Shown: positions 20,921-21,589 of the stretch, piece after piece
How the letters are laid out: each line of letters begins with the position of its first letter
How positions within the stretch are numbered: the first letter of the stretch is position 1
Source of the DNA: a virus
Length of the DNA stretch: 21,589 nucleotides
Virus record (IMG/VR): IMGVR_UViG_3300042876_000440
Location: 1 to 21,589 of that record
Strand: one strand, 5' to 3'
Made by a program: the position numbers and the translations under genes
The notes under the pieces: model-generated
Databases searched by the model: none
What the model was told of the DNA's origin: nothing
Seen by the model: the letters and a program-made list of their open reading frames with translations, nothing else

Positions 20921-21123
20921 TGATTAGTGATTCCGCTAAAAGAGCAGCCGACGATATTGACAAAGGAGCTAGAGAACGTGCCGAAGAAACTAGCTTCGTG
21001 AGAAAGTACAATATCTGCCCAAGATGTGCTCGGCCAGTGAGAAACACATTCTTCGGGGATCTTTTAGAGTGTAAATCCTGTGACATGTGGTGGAGCAAAC
21101 CTGAGTACGTGGAGCACTTCTAA
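20920..21123 (+). CDS. 67-residue zinc-ribbon protein
   Basis: ATG at 20920 overlaps the preceding stop (TGATG), with GAGG five bases upstream; the GTG at 20917 is too close to it. A charged helix is followed by CPRC (34-37 approx.) and CKSC, spaced C-x2-C-x15-C-x2-C, a zinc ribbon. Ends WWSKPEYVEHF. Probably a nucleic-acid or protein adaptor in the modification cluster. Confidence 0.75.
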   Translation: MISDSAKRAADDIDKGARERAEETSFVRKYNICPRCARPVRNTFFGDLLECKSCDMWWSKPEYVEHF

Positions 21124-21251
21124 TGAAGCCATTCGTTGTTTTGACTATCATGTTTCTACTTTGCCCGCTCTGGATTCCGATGCTGATTGTGATCATCGCC
21201 TTTCAGATTGCATTTGCTACCTCTGAAATTCTCGCTCAGGAGCTCGACTAA
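21123..21251 (+). CDS. 42-residue single-helix membrane peptide
   Basis: ATG overlaps the previous TAA and the stop overlaps the next ATG. Residues ~4-31 are almost entirely hydrophobic (VVLTIMFLLCP, then LWIPMLIVIIAFQIAFA), then a short acidic tail SEILAQELD. One or two transmembrane segments separated by prolines. Function unknown; small membrane peptides in phages may act in exclusion or lysis, but nothing here decides. Confidence 0.65.
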   Translation: MKPFVVLTIMFLLCPLWIPMLIVIIAFQIAFATSEILAQELD

Positions 21252-21589
21252 TGGACCTGAATATCTACATCCCGTCGAAGTCCCGTTACGACATTCAGCG
21301 TACCTTCACGCGACTCCCGCAGGGCTTGCGTGAGAAGGCACAAATTGTCGTCCCGCCGGAGGACTACGAGCCTTACGTGAGGAGATATCACAATGTTCTT
21401 CAAACTCCTCCAACAGTGCGCGGTATTGCTCCCACTCGGGACTGGATTCTCGAGCACGCCATCGAGTCCGGACAGCGATATCTCGTCATGCTCGATGATG
21501 ACGTCGTTCTCCAGAAGCGACGCGGACCAGTTGTTCCAGGAGAGAAGGCTCCTAGCATTACAAACTGTAATCCTCAGGAGTACCCTGAG
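21251..21589 (+). CDS. Glycosyltransferase-like protein, possible TET-associated type (3' end outside window)
   Basis: 113 residues before the window ends. MDLNIYIPSKSRYDIQRTF is followed by QIVVPPEDYEPY (~31-42), a 'PPTVRGIAPTRDWILEHA' helix (~53-70) and LVMLDDDVVLQK (~78-89). A Rossmann-like start, R-x-W helix and a DDD metal/nucleotide-sugar motif (82-84) suit GT-A glycosyltransferases, including the phage TET-associated glycosyltransferase (TAGT) family that adds sugars to hydroxymethyl pyrimidines in DNA. Position beside the hmU-kinase-like gene supports DNA modification. Truncation prevents confirmation. Confidence 0.6.
   Translation, partial: MDLNIYIPSKSRYDIQRTFTRLPQGLREKAQIVVPPEDYEPYVRRYHNVLQTPPTVRGIAPTRDWILEHAIESGQRYLVMLDDDVVLQKRRGPVVPGEKAPSITNCNPQEYPE

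Overview
The window looks like about 21.6 kb of a tailed double-stranded DNA bacteriophage genome (Caudoviricetes) with a podovirus-like head. Gene order, a terminase, a T7-like portal, an HK97-fold capsid of the Bordetella phage BPP-1 / epsilon15 type, a Bbp16-like cement protein and a tail-tubular-protein-A-like gene all point this way. The host cannot be identified. The DNA is moderately GC-rich, Shine-Dalgarno (SD) sequences are strong, and the factor-independent terminators commonly have TTCG loops. No integrase, lysis gene or CRISPR array is visible.

Region 1 (1-6934, minus strand) is the late packaging and head operon. In transcription order it holds the large terminase, a small unknown protein, the portal, a Bbp19-like protein, a scaffold, the major capsid protein, a Bbp16-like cement protein, a small unknown protein and a tail tubular/adaptor gene cut by the window edge. 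Genes abut or overlap except just before the tail gene, where a 13-bp TTCG hairpin sits, as the Tphi terminator does in T7.

Region 2 (6935-8566) is regulatory. It contains a cluster of TACCC/GGGTA dyads, a plus-strand single-gene cassette (7356-7694) placed between the probable small terminase gene and the large terminase gene, five 22-bp tandem iterons, and an AT-rich stretch bordered by AGTTACG elements. It is the best candidate for a replication origin or control region.

Region 3 (8567-16041, plus) is a run of mostly unrecognised small genes with an ATP-dependent DNA ligase. Many are coupled by ATGA/TGATG overlaps. Two intercistronic gaps each contain a tRNA-like element that is too short to be a normal tRNA.

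Region 4 (16042-16968) has two small genes with their own promoter-like and terminator signals. One is a paralogue of the 7356 cassette.

Region 5 (16969-21589, plus) contains a ribbon-helix-helix-like protein, a TOPRIM primase-SF3 helicase, a MazG-like nucleotide pyrophosphohydrolase, an 8-cysteine 48-residue protein, a protein resembling the 5-hydroxymethyluracil DNA kinase / alpha-glutamyl-putrescinyl thymine pyrophosphorylase families, a zinc ribbon, a one-helix membrane peptide and the start of a glycosyltransferase-like protein. Together these suggest coupled DNA replication and DNA-base hypermodification, the most interesting system in the window.
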